Positions 25,661 through 34,035 of a DNA stretch of 52,750 nucleotides are shown in pieces. This DNA is from Lachnospiraceae bacterium. Lineage in GTDB: Bacteria; Bacillota; Clostridia; Lachnospirales; Lachnospiraceae. The stretch covers positions 1-52,750 of the forward strand of contig JAQXOR010000175.1 in assembly GCA_029099805.1 (NCBI GenBank). The letters run 5' to 3'. The number at the start of each line of letters is the position of its first letter. Positions within the stretch are counted from its first letter, which is position 1. Under the pieces are notes generated by a model. That model saw only the letters and a list, made by a program, of their open reading frames with translations, searched no databases and was not told the DNA's origin. Made by a program: the position numbers and the translations under genes.

Positions 25661-26950
25661 ATGAGATACAACCCGATAAACAACCGATTGATAAAAGCGC
25701 GTTCTATTCTTTGCAGCTTTGCCTTTCTCTTATTTTTTGCAGGCTGCAGTCAGGCAAAACCGGTCTTTTCGCCGCAAACGTCTCCAACGCCTGCAGGCAG
25801 TCTTATCCTGCTACCGACACAGACGCCTACCCCTACCGCTACACCGGAGCCGACGCCGACTCCCCCTCCGACCCCGACTCCCGAGCCGACGCCGACTCCT
25901 GCTCCCCGTCAGGTAACCTTACTTGCCGTCGGTGATGACCTCGTACACGGAAGCACCTTAAACGGCGGCTTGCAGGAAGACGGAACCTACGACTTTAACG
26001 GCTTTTACCGCCATCTGACAGAGGAAATCAGTGCGGCGGATATCGCCGTCATTAATCAGGAAACCATTCTCGGCGGTTCCGAGTTTGCATACAGCGGCTA
26101 TCCTACCTTCAATACTCCGGACGCCATGGGACATGCCATTGTAGCTGCCGGATTTGATGTAGTGCTGCATGCCACCAACCACACAATGGACAAAGGTGCA
26201 AAGGGAGTGGAAAACTGTCTGAATTTCTGGGAAACTACCTATCCGGAGATTACGGTACTTGGTATCTATGATTCTGTGGAGGCACAAAACACCATTCCTG
26301 TCGTGGAAAAGAACGGAATGCGGATTGCCATGCTGAACTATACCTACGGATTAAACGGAATCAAAATCCCGGAGGGGAAGGAACATCTTGTGACTCTTTT
26401 AGCGTGGAATAACCGCGACTATATCCGTTCCCAGATACGGCAGGCAAAGGAGCTCTCGGACTTTGTTATTGTCTTCCCGCACTGGGGTACGGAATATGTC
26501 TATGAGCCTGACAAAAACCAGGCTGCCTGGACCACCATATTTGCAGAGGAAGGCGTAGACCTGGTCATCGGCACCCATCCGCATGTACTGGAGCCGGTGG
26601 AATGGGTAGAACGCCCGGATGGCGGTAAAATGCTGGTCTTCTATTCTCTCGGTAACTTTATCTCCGGACAAATCGAAGCGCCGCGTCTGCTCGGCGGCAT
26701 GGCAGAGGTTACGCTGACAGAAACTCCGGAGGGTACGATTGAAATCACGGAATGCTCTGTGATTCCGGTCGTCACCCACTACAGCGAACAGGTAGGCGAC
26801 GGTACTTACTCCACATACCGCCTCTCCGAATATACCGAGGAGCTTTTACAGACCCATGGCATCCACAAACGTGCGGAATACACCGTATTTACACTGGAGG
26901 ATACCTGGGCGCTGGCGCGCAAAATTTTAGGCGATTATTTAAAAGAATAA
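25661..26950 (+). CDS. CapA-family (PGA_cap) metallophosphatase-like lipoprotein
   Basis: Lipoprotein of 429 residues: signal sequence ending FAGC (Cys29), then a Thr/Pro linker (TPTPTATPEPTPTPPP-type) to about residue 85. The calcineurin-like CapA domain follows: TLLAVGDDLVHGS, VVLHATNHTMDKG, FVIVFPHWGTEYVYE, VIGTHPHVLEPVEW and FYSLGNFISGQ. Family members include CapA/PgsA, needed for poly-gamma-glutamate export, but most Firmicute copies stand outside capsule operons and their substrate is unknown. Here no PgsB/C partners are present. It follows the VanY-type gene by 45 bases with a strong AAGGAG, so the two surface proteins are probably cotranscribed. Confidence 0.9.
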   Translation: MRYNPINNRLIKARSILCSFAFLLFFAGCSQAKPVFSPQTSPTPAGSLILLPTQTPTPTATPEPTPTPPPTPTPEPTPTPAPRQVTLLAVGDDLVHGSTLNGGLQEDGTYDFNGFYRHLTEEISAADIAVINQETILGGSEFAYSGYPTFNTPDAMGHAIVAAGFDVVLHATNHTMDKGAKGVENCLNFWETTYPEITVLGIYDSVEAQNTIPVVEKNGMRIAMLNYTYGLNGIKIPEGKEHLVTLLAWNNRDYIRSQIRQAKELSDFVIVFPHWGTEYVYEPDKNQAAWTTIFAEEGVDLVIGTHPHVLEPVEWVERPDGGKMLVFYSLGNFISGQIEAPRLLGGMAEVTLTETPEGTIEITECSVIPVVTHYSEQVGDGTYSTYRLSEYTEELLQTHGIHKRAEYTVFTLEDTWALARKILGDYLKE

Positions 26951-26955
26951 TCGCC
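26930..26955. terminator. Hairpin between the convergent capA-like and feo units
   Basis: GGCGATTATT (26930-26939) and AATAATCGCC (26946-26955) form a perfect 10-base stem with a six-base loop. On the minus strand TAAAATTTT follows, a weak U tract, so it more likely ends the feo transcript. On the plus strand it contains the capA-like stop codon. Confidence 0.55.
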
Positions 26956-26999
26956 TTCCCGTCTATCCATTCCTTTCACATTGCACTGATTCCGGTGCT

Positions 27000-27188
27000 T
27001 TACTCGCTGTGACCACAGCCGCAATTACAACTGCATCCGCCGCAGGAGGACCCTCCCTTTGCCCCGGAGCACTGACCGCCTGCAGGACATCCGATGCACT
27101 TCACCCCTCTGCGTTTTGCTTTTATGATATATGCAAGTGCCGCACCAAGTATCAGAACCAGCACTGCAATAAGAATCACATTATCCAT
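27000..27188 (-). CDS. FeoB-associated Cys-rich membrane protein
   Basis: Small protein of 62 residues: one membrane helix (NVILIAVLVLILGAALAYII), a basic patch AKRRG, then a Cys-rich tail with about nine cysteines in Gly-rich context and a final His. It belongs to the small Cys-rich proteins that commonly follow feoB (FeoC-like position, different sequence). An iron or iron-sulphur handling role is assumed, not shown. The ATG at 27188 overlaps the feoB stop by eight bases, with AGGAG seven bases before it; a longer start at 27209 would lie inside feoB and is not favoured. Confidence 0.85.
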   Translation of the reverse strand: MDNVILIAVLVLILGAALAYIIKAKRRGVKCIGCPAGGQCSGAKGGSSCGGCSCNCGCGHSE

Positions 27189-29196
27189 TTCGCAACTCCT
27201 TTCCGGCACGTTCTGCTGCGAGACGTTTCTTCGTTCTCATGATTAAGAACGACAGAATCGCCGCAAATGCCGCTACCGCCAGTCCTCCCGGCACAAAACC
27301 GGCTCCCACTCCTCCTGTCATACCTATGGTTCCGATTTGGAACACGAAAAACCCGACCGTATAGCCGACACCGAGCTGAAGTCCAAGCCCCGCCCAAAGC
27401 CACTTTGCACTCTTCATCTCGGCACTCATTGCACCGATTGCCGCAAAGCACGGCGGTGAAAACAGATTAAACATAAGATAGGCAAGCGCAGCAGCCTTTG
27501 TAATCGCAAATGCGGATGCCACCTCTGTTCCTGCGCCCTCCATCAGCGCAAGCTCTTCCGTATCGATAAGATTATCCAGTCCCACAAAGCAGACTGCCAG
27601 TGTTCCGACCACATTTTCCTTTGCGATAAAACCGGTAATTGCCGCTGCCGCAAGCTGCCAGGAGAGCACTCCCACCACCGGCACAAGAAGATACGCAAAC
27701 GGTCCCGCAATCGACGCAAGGATGGATGTATCCGCACTCTCTGCAACACGGAAGCTCCAGTCAAACGACTGCATAATCTGCACCACGGTATTACATATCA
27801 GAATAATTGTTGCCGCCTTCACAATATACGCCCAGCCTCTGCTGCACATCGTTGCAAATGCCCTGGAAAGACTCGGCAGCTTATACTCCGGAATCTCCAT
27901 AATGAAATACGAATGCTTTGCGCTGTTTCCGGTAATCTTATTAATCAAAAGGGCTCCTAAAAAAATCAGCATAATCCCGGAGAAATACATTGCTGCACTG
28001 ATAATTCCGCGGTGCTCGGAAAAAAACGCACCGGCGAACAGAGAAATCACCGGAATCTTTGCCCCACACGGCATAAACGGAGCAAGCATCGTAGCTGCTC
28101 TGCGCTCTCTTTCATTGTGAATGGTCCGGGATGCCATAACCCCCGGAACCGCACAGCCGATTGACATAACAAACGGAATCACAGACTTGCCGGAAAGACC
28201 CACCTTCTTAAACATCGGGTCAAGCACAACCGTTGCGCGCGCAAGATATCCACAATCCTCTAACAGCGCAATCAGGAAGTACATTACCATTACGAGCGGA
28301 AGAAATCCGATTACCGCAATCACACCACCGATGACACCGTCCACCAAAAGCGCGGTAAGCAGCGGATTCGCTGTTTCAAAGAACCCTCTTACCCATTCCT
28401 GAAAGCTTTCCAGCCCTCCCACCAAAGCATCCGCAACTACCGGTCCCACCCAGGTCTGCGAAATCTGGAATACCAGAAACATAACGACTGCAAAAACCGG
28501 AATGCCAAACCAGACATTTGTAAGTACTGCATCAACCTTATCCTGGGAATTTCTATCTCTGGTGAGTGCCGCACGGGTCTCCACCTGTGCCACGATTCCA
28601 TTGACAAAGGCATACCGGCGTCTGTCCGCCTCTTCTGCCTCCGCTTTATCCCGCAAAACTCTGGTACCTTGTGTGTACGGAGCCTTCTGTACACTTCCGG
28701 CTACCGAAACCGCTGCATGTACAACCTCCCGCAGTCCTTCGTCTGATGCAGAAGTGGAAACCGTCTTAATCACCGGACAGCCGAGACGCTTGGAAAGCGC
28801 GGAAACATCTATGTTTGTTTTCTTCTTTTCATTGATATCGCTTTTGTTCAGAGCAACCACAACCGGTATCCCCAGCTCCATCAGCTGTGTGGTAAAGAAC
28901 AGGCTTCGGCTCAGATTGGTTGCGTCTACAATATTGATAATTACATCCGGCTTCTCCTTCCGTACATACTCACTTGTCACACCCTCCTCCGAGGTAAACG
29001 GAGACATGGAATAGGCTCCGGGAAGGTCGACTGCTACCAGCTTCTCTGTCCCTTTATACATACTTTTCCTAATCGGACTTTCCTTTTTATCCACGGTGAC
29101 TCCGGCCCAGTTGCCTACCTTTTCATTTCTTCCGGTAAGCGCATTGTACATCGATGTCTTACCGCTGTTCGGATTTCCCGCAAAAGCGATTCTCAT
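27181..29196 (-). CDS. feoB: FeoB ferrous iron transporter
   Basis: GTP-dependent Fe(II) transporter of 671 residues. The cytosolic G domain shows G1 GNPNSGKTSMYNALTG, G3 DLPGAYS and G4 ALNKSD; a helical GDI-like spacer follows. The membrane part begins near residue 230 and holds the Gate/nucleoside-transporter-like repeats, including SIGCAVPGVMASRTI and LAPFMPCGAKIPV with conserved cysteines. The length is typical of a Firmicute FeoB. The start has AGGAGG nearby. It lies downstream of feoA with a 108-base gap holding two repeats that resemble the operator in front of feoA. Confidence 0.97.
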   Translation of the reverse strand: MRIAFAGNPNSGKTSMYNALTGRNEKVGNWAGVTVDKKESPIRKSMYKGTEKLVAVDLPGAYSMSPFTSEEGVTSEYVRKEKPDVIINIVDATNLSRSLFFTTQLMELGIPVVVALNKSDINEKKKTNIDVSALSKRLGCPVIKTVSTSASDEGLREVVHAAVSVAGSVQKAPYTQGTRVLRDKAEAEEADRRRYAFVNGIVAQVETRAALTRDRNSQDKVDAVLTNVWFGIPVFAVVMFLVFQISQTWVGPVVADALVGGLESFQEWVRGFFETANPLLTALLVDGVIGGVIAVIGFLPLVMVMYFLIALLEDCGYLARATVVLDPMFKKVGLSGKSVIPFVMSIGCAVPGVMASRTIHNERERRAATMLAPFMPCGAKIPVISLFAGAFFSEHRGIISAAMYFSGIMLIFLGALLINKITGNSAKHSYFIMEIPEYKLPSLSRAFATMCSRGWAYIVKAATIILICNTVVQIMQSFDWSFRVAESADTSILASIAGPFAYLLVPVVGVLSWQLAAAAITGFIAKENVVGTLAVCFVGLDNLIDTEELALMEGAGTEVASAFAITKAAALAYLMFNLFSPPCFAAIGAMSAEMKSAKWLWAGLGLQLGVGYTVGFFVFQIGTIGMTGGVGAGFVPGGLAVAAFAAILSFLIMRTKKRLAAERAGKELRNG

Positions 29197-29219
29197 CCTG
29201 ATTCCTCCTTAAACTTCCG

Positions 29220-29270
29220 GGAAGCATATGCTAACTCCGTTTCAAAAAAAGAAGGAAGCATATGCTAACT
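29220..29270. repeat. Two 17-base direct repeats between feoA and feoB
   Basis: GGAAGCATATGCTAACT occurs at 29220-29236 and 29254-29270, with 17 bases between copies. Read on the minus strand it is AGTTAGC-ATAT-GCTTCC, an imperfect palindrome with the same AGTTAGC half-site as the inverted repeat in the feoA promoter. Candidate additional operators or an internal regulatory site for feoB. Confidence 0.7.
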
Positions 29271-29304
29271 AACCAACAAAAAAATAATCCTCTCTTCATT
29301 CACC

Positions 29305-29517
29305 CTATATCTTAATTGCAGCTGCCAGTTCCTTATCGATATTGTACCTTCCGTCTTTAATCGAAACAATACAACCGCTTCTCAACCGGGAAATCACCGT
29401 AATCGGCTCTCCACTGTAACATCCGAGCGTAAAAAGAAATTCATTCAGTTCTTCATCCCCTGTCACAATCTCTTTGACACGATACTCTACGCCGGGCTTC
29501 GCATCCGCTAACGTCAT
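29305..29517 (-). CDS. feoA: FeoA iron transport accessory protein
   Basis: Small SH3-like protein of 70 residues, the cytosolic partner of FeoB. Recognisable features are the N-terminal MTLADAKPGVEYRVKEIVTG and the central LNEFLFTLGCYSGEPITVIS, followed by a short beta ending DGRYNIDKELAAAIKI. The start ATG follows AGGAGG. It is the first gene of feoA-feoB-Cys-rich peptide. Confidence 0.95.
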   Translation of the reverse strand: MTLADAKPGVEYRVKEIVTGDEELNEFLFTLGCYSGEPITVISRLRSGCIVSIKDGRYNIDKELAAAIKI

Positions 29518-29556
29518 AACTTCCTCCTGTTCTCAAACTGATACTTCATTACTTGA

Positions 29557-29609
29557 AGTTAGCTTCGACTAACTGTAAAAAGAATAACACACTTCCTCAC
29601 GTTTGTCAA
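29557..29609 (-). promoter_or_regulatory. feoA promoter with overlapping inverted-repeat operator
   Basis: Minus strand: TTGACA (29604-29609), 17-base spacer, TATTCT (29581-29586), then the inverted repeat AGTTAG-TCGAAG-CTAACT (29574-29557) over the expected start site. The position is right for repression. The half-site resembles DtxR/IdeR-type metal-dependent repressor boxes rather than a Fur box; the family of regulator is inferred, and no regulator gene is in the window. Confidence 0.8.
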
Positions 29610-29658
29610 TAGGAAACAATGTCAAATAAGGGAACAGACAGGATACAATTTCATATAA

Positions 29659-29690
29659 AAAGGGTCGCACATTTCCTTGCGCGACCCTTT
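29659..29690 (-). terminator. Intrinsic terminator of the first CBM lipoprotein gene
   Basis: On the minus strand AAAGGGTCGC pairs with GCGACCCTTT around a short loop (GCAAGGAAATGT in part), followed by further T residues, about 12 bases after the stop codon at 29702. Confidence 0.8.
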
Positions 29691-29701
29691 GGTCAACATA
29701 T

Positions 29702-31870
29702 CTACTGAAGCTTAATCGTAATATCATCAATAAAGAATGAAGCTTCTGCTTCCGGAGACTCAAAGTAAAGAATAAACTTCTTAACATCATTCGGAACGGT
29801 ATATGTATTGTTATACTTAACCCATTTTCCGTCTTCCTGCGCATCGCCTGCCACAACCGGTATATAGGTGGTTGTCTCACCATCATTCTGTTCTGCAGTC
29901 ATGTTGACCTGCAACGGCGTTGTATACTCATGATAAACCCAATAGGTAACATCAATCGTTCTGCCGGCAAGATCATACTGTGACAAATCAGCCTGTACGC
30001 CGTGCCAGTTCGCTTTACGGCCGGTAACTGCAAGACACATATCACTCTCATGACCACCATAAACAATGGAAGGCTTTCCGTCACCACGGCTGACAAAGAG
30101 CGCCTCATTATCCTCAAATGTAAGGTTAATTGTAGAGAAAGGAACCTTCTCAGCAATTACAAATTCAGGATTCGGCTCAACCGAGCTGTTCGGGTCATAT
30201 GCAATCACAATCTCATCCAACAGGAAATCTGCGGTATCAGAGCCCGGAATCTCAAAGTTAATCTGCGGAACCTTGACATTTGCATACACAGGAATCAGTC
30301 CCTCTACATGTGTCCACTTTCCGCTCTGCAGTGTCTCAACCGTTACACGCTCCGGCCAGGTAGCACTTCCGTCCGGCTTATTCACCTGAAGGGTAGAAGA
30401 AAACTCTACCGGTTCTCCACTGTCCTGATATACCCAGTAAGAGATATAGACCTGCTTACCGATTACATCAAAGGACTCGTTGTTCAGATTCTTAAAATCA
30501 ATACCGATACCGTTCCAAGCAGCGGTACGCCCGGAAATCTTAAAGCAGGAGCCGGAATACCCTCTCTTCTGAATCTCAAGTGTAGCACTGCCACGGGAGG
30601 AGAAGATCTGTGTCTCCTTGTCATTCTCACCGGACAGGGAATGAATCGTAACAAACTTCGAAACATCGATACTTCCCGCATCAACCTGACCGCCGGATTG
30701 ATTTCCGCCCTGGTTGCCGCCTGTCTGAATCTTAGACGGGTCTTTGTCAGAAACAATTACATTATCCAGATAAAAGTCATCCGTCCCCTCGGTTTCAAAG
30801 TAAATGATGGCAGACTCCGCATTTGCAGGAATCCGGATCATACCCTTGCCCTCTGCCCATTCATTCGGCAGAACGACTTCTGTAGCAGTAATATTGGAAT
30901 ACTTATCTGCAGTTGTACCTACTGCACGCCACTGAAGTGTACAAATCACCTTCGTCTTCTGCTTTGCAGCATGCTTTGCAGCGTAAGAAACCCAAATATC
31001 CGTACCCGCTACATTATACTCGGAAAGATCCAGCTGTACTCCGTTCCAGCTTGCGCTACGCCCGGAAACAAACAGACAGTTCGAACTACCGTTAAAACCG
31101 CTTCCTACTACCGAAGGATTTCCGGTTCCTCGCGGAGCAAAATGCACCTCTCCATCCTCGAAATCATAAGAAAGCGTGGCAAAATTACTGATATTGTAAG
31201 CAGTATTTGCCGGGATTGCACTGCCCGGATTATATGTCACGCGAATATCATCAAAATAGTACGGATCCTTGGAAGACGACATTTCCAGGCTGATTGTCGG
31301 GCTTGATAAATTGGAATACACCGGAATATCTCCTTCAATCAACGCCCATTGGCCACTCTGTACACCGCTAATCGTAACCGACTCCGGAGAATCCGCCGAA
31401 CCGTCCGGCTTCTTACCCTGCAATCTGAAAACAAAAGTAGAAGATGCACCAGTCTCCTGATACACCCATGCAGCAACGTGAATCATCTTGCCGCACACAT
31501 TCTTTTTATTTCCCTCTGTGTCGGAAAAATCCAGATAGACACAGCTCGAAGAATCCTCACGGTTAGAGACATAGAAAGAAAACTCTCCGCTGTGTGCAAC
31601 CGGCTTTACCGCAATATTCACCAGACCTCTCTGCTTAAAATATGAGGTCTGGTTGAAATTCTCACCATCCAGTTCAATAATCTTTATATTCCCTGCATCC
31701 GGTGCAACAGTCGGAGTCGGACCATTGTTCTCCTCCAAAGCCGGAGTCGGTGTGTTCTGAGGTGCCAATGTAGGCAATACATAGCCTCCGTCATTCCCCC
31801 CGCAACCGGTCATCAAAAGTGCTACCAGAGTAAGTAAAGAAAAAGTAGATAATCTTCCCTTTCTTCTCAT
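29702..31870 (-). CDS. Lipoprotein with four CBM22/CBM4_9-like modules (paralogue 1)
   Basis: Surface lipoprotein of 722 residues with no catalytic domain. The signal ends at LLMTGC (Cys23) and a Thr/Pro linker follows to about 58. Four beta-sandwich modules of about 150 residues come next (roughly 60-215, 225-380, 410-560, 580-722). Modules 2, 3 and 4 carry the family-like SGR..WNG or TGR..WHG motif (SGRSASWNGVQLDLS, SGRTAAWNGIGIDF, TGRKANWHGVQADLS), and each ends with FYLDNV/FLLDEI/FFIDDI-type strands. Module 1 lacks the Trp-Asn-Gly. CBM22-type modules typically bind xylan and mixed-linkage glucans. A Gly/Gln-rich linker separates modules 2 and 3. It would hold polysaccharide at the cell surface. 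The paralogue at 36089-38266 has the same layout. The start has GGAGGGG and its own terminator lies downstream. Confidence 0.85.
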   Translation of the reverse strand: MRRKGRLSTFSLLTLVALLMTGCGGNDGGYVLPTLAPQNTPTPALEENNGPTPTVAPDAGNIKIIELDGENFNQTSYFKQRGLVNIAVKPVAHSGEFSFYVSNREDSSSCVYLDFSDTEGNKKNVCGKMIHVAAWVYQETGASSTFVFRLQGKKPDGSADSPESVTISGVQSGQWALIEGDIPVYSNLSSPTISLEMSSSKDPYYFDDIRVTYNPGSAIPANTAYNISNFATLSYDFEDGEVHFAPRGTGNPSVVGSGFNGSSNCLFVSGRSASWNGVQLDLSEYNVAGTDIWVSYAAKHAAKQKTKVICTLQWRAVGTTADKYSNITATEVVLPNEWAEGKGMIRIPANAESAIIYFETEGTDDFYLDNVIVSDKDPSKIQTGGNQGGNQSGGQVDAGSIDVSKFVTIHSLSGENDKETQIFSSRGSATLEIQKRGYSGSCFKISGRTAAWNGIGIDFKNLNNESFDVIGKQVYISYWVYQDSGEPVEFSSTLQVNKPDGSATWPERVTVETLQSGKWTHVEGLIPVYANVKVPQINFEIPGSDTADFLLDEIVIAYDPNSSVEPNPEFVIAEKVPFSTINLTFEDNEALFVSRGDGKPSIVYGGHESDMCLAVTGRKANWHGVQADLSQYDLAGRTIDVTYWVYHEYTTPLQVNMTAEQNDGETTTYIPVVAGDAQEDGKWVKYNNTYTVPNDVKKFILYFESPEAEASFFIDDITIKLQ

Positions 31871-31878
31871 AGGAACCC

Positions 31879-31943
31879 CTCCTCTAGTTATAAAATAGCA
31901 TTACTAATTAGTATTCTAACAAACACAATCTCCTCTAGTTATA
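31879..31943. repeat. Duplicated 14-base element upstream of CBM lipoprotein 1
   Basis: CTCCTCTAGTTATA occurs at 31879-31892 and 31930-31943 (51-base period). Read toward the gene it is TATAACTAGAGGAG. The nearer copy supplies the ribosome binding site and the farther copy overlaps the candidate start region. Between them lies the palindrome ACTAATTAGT. Confidence 0.75.
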
Positions 31944-31971
31944 TGATATCAACTTTATCCAAAAAAATCAA
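31943..31971 (-). promoter_or_regulatory. Candidate promoter of CBM lipoprotein 1
   Basis: Minus-strand TTGATT (31966-31971), 17-base spacer, TATCAT (31943-31948), about 75 bases before the ATG. It lies just after the alarmone synthetase stop codon, where no terminator is evident. Confidence 0.4.
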
Positions 31972-31993
31972 TATATTATTCACATTCAGCCCA

Positions 31994-32929
31994 TTATTTT
32001 GCTGAAATTTTTCTTCCGCGCGACATGGACAAAATTTTCTTTTTCTGTTCATTGCCAACCTGTCGAATTTCCGTTTCCTGAAGGTCGATAACAATCGGCT
32101 TGTCCTGCTCTCTGGTGGCAGTCCCGGCCGCCTCGTTTTCCTCCTCGCTGACTCTGCCAAAAAGATTCTGCAGCGTCTCGGAAATCAGCTCTTCTTCCTC
32201 CTCCTCATCGCTGTATTTCTTGATTTCTTCATTGATTGCAAGCATCTTTCGGTCAAGAAAACCGACCAAGTCGGCACATTCCTTCAATTCACGACGAATA
32301 TTTTCCGGTGCATTCCCCTCAAATTTATAATACATCTTATGCTCCAGGCTGGCCCAGAAATCCATTGCGATGGTACGAATCTGGATTTCCACCTTTGTAT
32401 CAATCGTCATATCAGAAAGGAAAATCGGTACTGAAACAATCATGTGATAGCTGGTGTAACCATTTTCCTTTGGACTGGCAATATAATCCTTAATCTTTAA
32501 AATCGTAACGTCGCTCTGCTTGCGAATCAGCTCTGCAATCTGATAAATATCCGAGGTAAACGAACAGATAATACGAATCCCCGCCACATCATTAATATAG
32601 CGCACGATATTTTCCATTGTCAGCGCACGCCCCTGATGTCTGAGCTTCTTCGCGATACTCTCCGGTGATTTAATGCGCGCCGTAATATGCTCAATCGGAT
32701 TGTAACGGTGTGCCATCTGAAACTCACTGTTTAGTATCTCAAGCTTTGTATTTATCTCCTTCAATGCCGCGTTATAGATTAACTGCATCCGCTTCCATTC
32801 CTCTAAAGTAGCCGTTTGCGCCAAAAGCTGACCCTCTGCCGGCAAACACGATGCCTCTGCACTTTCATTATAATTCTCTTTATGTATTTGTCTTTCCAAT
32901 AATTTCGCCTCCCAAAACATTACTTTCAT
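31994..32929 (-). CDS. Small alarmone synthetase, RelA/SpoT domain protein
   Basis: Stand-alone (p)ppGpp synthetase of about 311 residues. The RelA_SpoT domain spans about 85-215: NDVAGIRIICSFTSDIYQIA, then DYIASPKENGYTSYHMIVSV and VEIQIRTIAMDFWASLEHKM are the usual synthetase blocks. No HD hydrolase or TGS/ACT regulatory domain is present. It is longer than YjbM/RelQ proteins (about 210 residues), with a 70-residue N-terminal helical part. A C-terminal acidic tail (SDEEEEE near residue 245) runs into a Lys/Arg-rich end. The start is taken at ATG 32929, AGGG lying seven bases upstream; ATG 32935 is closer to that signal than usual. It stands alone between a radical SAM gene and CBM lipoprotein 1. 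Confidence 0.88.
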   Translation of the reverse strand: MKVMFWEAKLLERQIHKENYNESAEASCLPAEGQLLAQTATLEEWKRMQLIYNAALKEINTKLEILNSEFQMAHRYNPIEHITARIKSPESIAKKLRHQGRALTMENIVRYINDVAGIRIICSFTSDIYQIAELIRKQSDVTILKIKDYIASPKENGYTSYHMIVSVPIFLSDMTIDTKVEIQIRTIAMDFWASLEHKMYYKFEGNAPENIRRELKECADLVGFLDRKMLAINEEIKKYSDEEEEEELISETLQNLFGRVSEEENEAAGTATREQDKPIVIDLQETEIRQVGNEQKKKILSMSRGRKISAK

Positions 32930-33049
32930 GTCCATACCCTAATAGTAGCATAAAATTATGAACAATCTTTGAAGCATAAAAATCTTAATGATTTTTTAAT
33001 CTTATTCTATTTTTCTTTCTTTTCTTACGCCGGAAAACGGAAAATATGA

Positions 33050-33955
33050 TTATTCTGTAAACTCCGGAATAAAGCTCTCGGATGCCGCTTGTCCCTCCTG
33101 CAAAAATCCATGCCCGATGCCAAGCTCCAGAGCAAATTCCACTACCTCTTCATATTCCTCCTCCGTTACCTGACGGTTCAGCTCATGATATGCCGCCACA
33201 TACGGAAGCGGCGTATACTGGTTCATAATACTGATAGCAATCACATCTCCGTACGTCTCATATAAATAGCGCAGTACCTGCTTGGCCTCCTCCACACCAT
33301 CCGGCAGCAACAAGTGTCTGACGATGACGCCACGCTTCATCAGTGCCCCATCCGGGTACTCTGTTGCATCCGGAATCACTCTGCCATCCTTTTCATACAC
33401 GGCAGACCTCGTCTGTCGCACCATCTCCTCTAATGCCAACTTTGCGGTCTCTGAATAGTCTTCCGCATGGGAATATCGCTTTGCCCTTTCCTTATCCATG
33501 TACTTGAAATCCGCCAGATAAATATCTACCAACCCATCTAAAAGCCGCAGAGTTTCCACACATTCATAGGAGGAAGTGTTATATACCACCGGAATCGTCA
33601 GTTTCGCAAGTCTCAGCGCCCGTGCAATCTGCGGTACAAAATGGCTCGGAGTGACCAAATTAATATTGTGACAGCCCTGCCTCTGTAGGGACATGAAGGC
33701 CTCCGCAAGCTGTGGAACACTCATCCGTCTTCCCAGCCTACCTGCCGCAATTACCCGGTTCTGACAATACACACAACGTAAATTGCAACCGGAAAAAAAT
33801 ACAGTACCCGAGCCGCTCGTGCCGGAAATGCAGGGTTCTTCCCAATAATGTGGTGCAACTCTCGCCACAAGAACCTCCTCTGTCATCCCGCAAAACCCAC
33901 GTTCTCCCGCCTGCCGATCCACCGGACAATGTCTCGGACAAAGGATGCACTCCAT
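33050..33955 (-). CDS. PflX-like radical SAM protein
   Basis: Radical SAM protein of 301 residues, similar to pyruvate-formate-lyase-activating-enzyme-like proteins (COG1313/PflX type). The SAM cluster motif is FSGCNLRCVYCQN (Cys57, Cys61, Cys64). An extra N-terminal set (Cys3, Cys6, Cys10, Cys22 in MECILCPRHCPVDRQAGERG, then FC) could bind a second cluster or zinc. The barrel continues with INLVTPSHFVPQIARALRLA and VVYNTSSYECVETLRLL. The family has no firm substrate. No glycyl-radical enzyme gene lies nearby. The start follows GGAAGGGGG. It is 80 bases downstream of the histidine kinase in the same direction. Confidence 0.88.
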   Translation of the reverse strand: MECILCPRHCPVDRQAGERGFCGMTEEVLVARVAPHYWEEPCISGTSGSGTVFFSGCNLRCVYCQNRVIAAGRLGRRMSVPQLAEAFMSLQRQGCHNINLVTPSHFVPQIARALRLAKLTIPVVYNTSSYECVETLRLLDGLVDIYLADFKYMDKERAKRYSHAEDYSETAKLALEEMVRQTRSAVYEKDGRVIPDATEYPDGALMKRGVIVRHLLLPDGVEEAKQVLRYLYETYGDVIAISIMNQYTPLPYVAAYHELNRQVTEEEYEEVVEFALELGIGHGFLQEGQAASESFIPEFTE

Positions 33956-34035
33956 ATTGCTTGCCCCCTTCCATCTGTCATACTGTATCGGACCTTTGCC
34001 CTATGTGAAGTCTCTCCCCTTCCCTGCTCGGGCAA

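Noticed and set aside
26399..26779. Minus-strand 126-codon frame inside the CapA-like gene
   Set aside because: Fully antisense to a clear CapA domain, no ribosome binding site and no recognisable product.
25661..26950. Poly-gamma-glutamate capsule locus
   Set aside because: Only the CapA-like gene is present. No PgsB ligase or PgsC membrane partner lies nearby.
29220..29270. CRISPR array or insertion-sequence ends
   Set aside because: Only two 17-base copies with no further units and no transposase or cas gene. The half-site match to the feoA operator explains them better.
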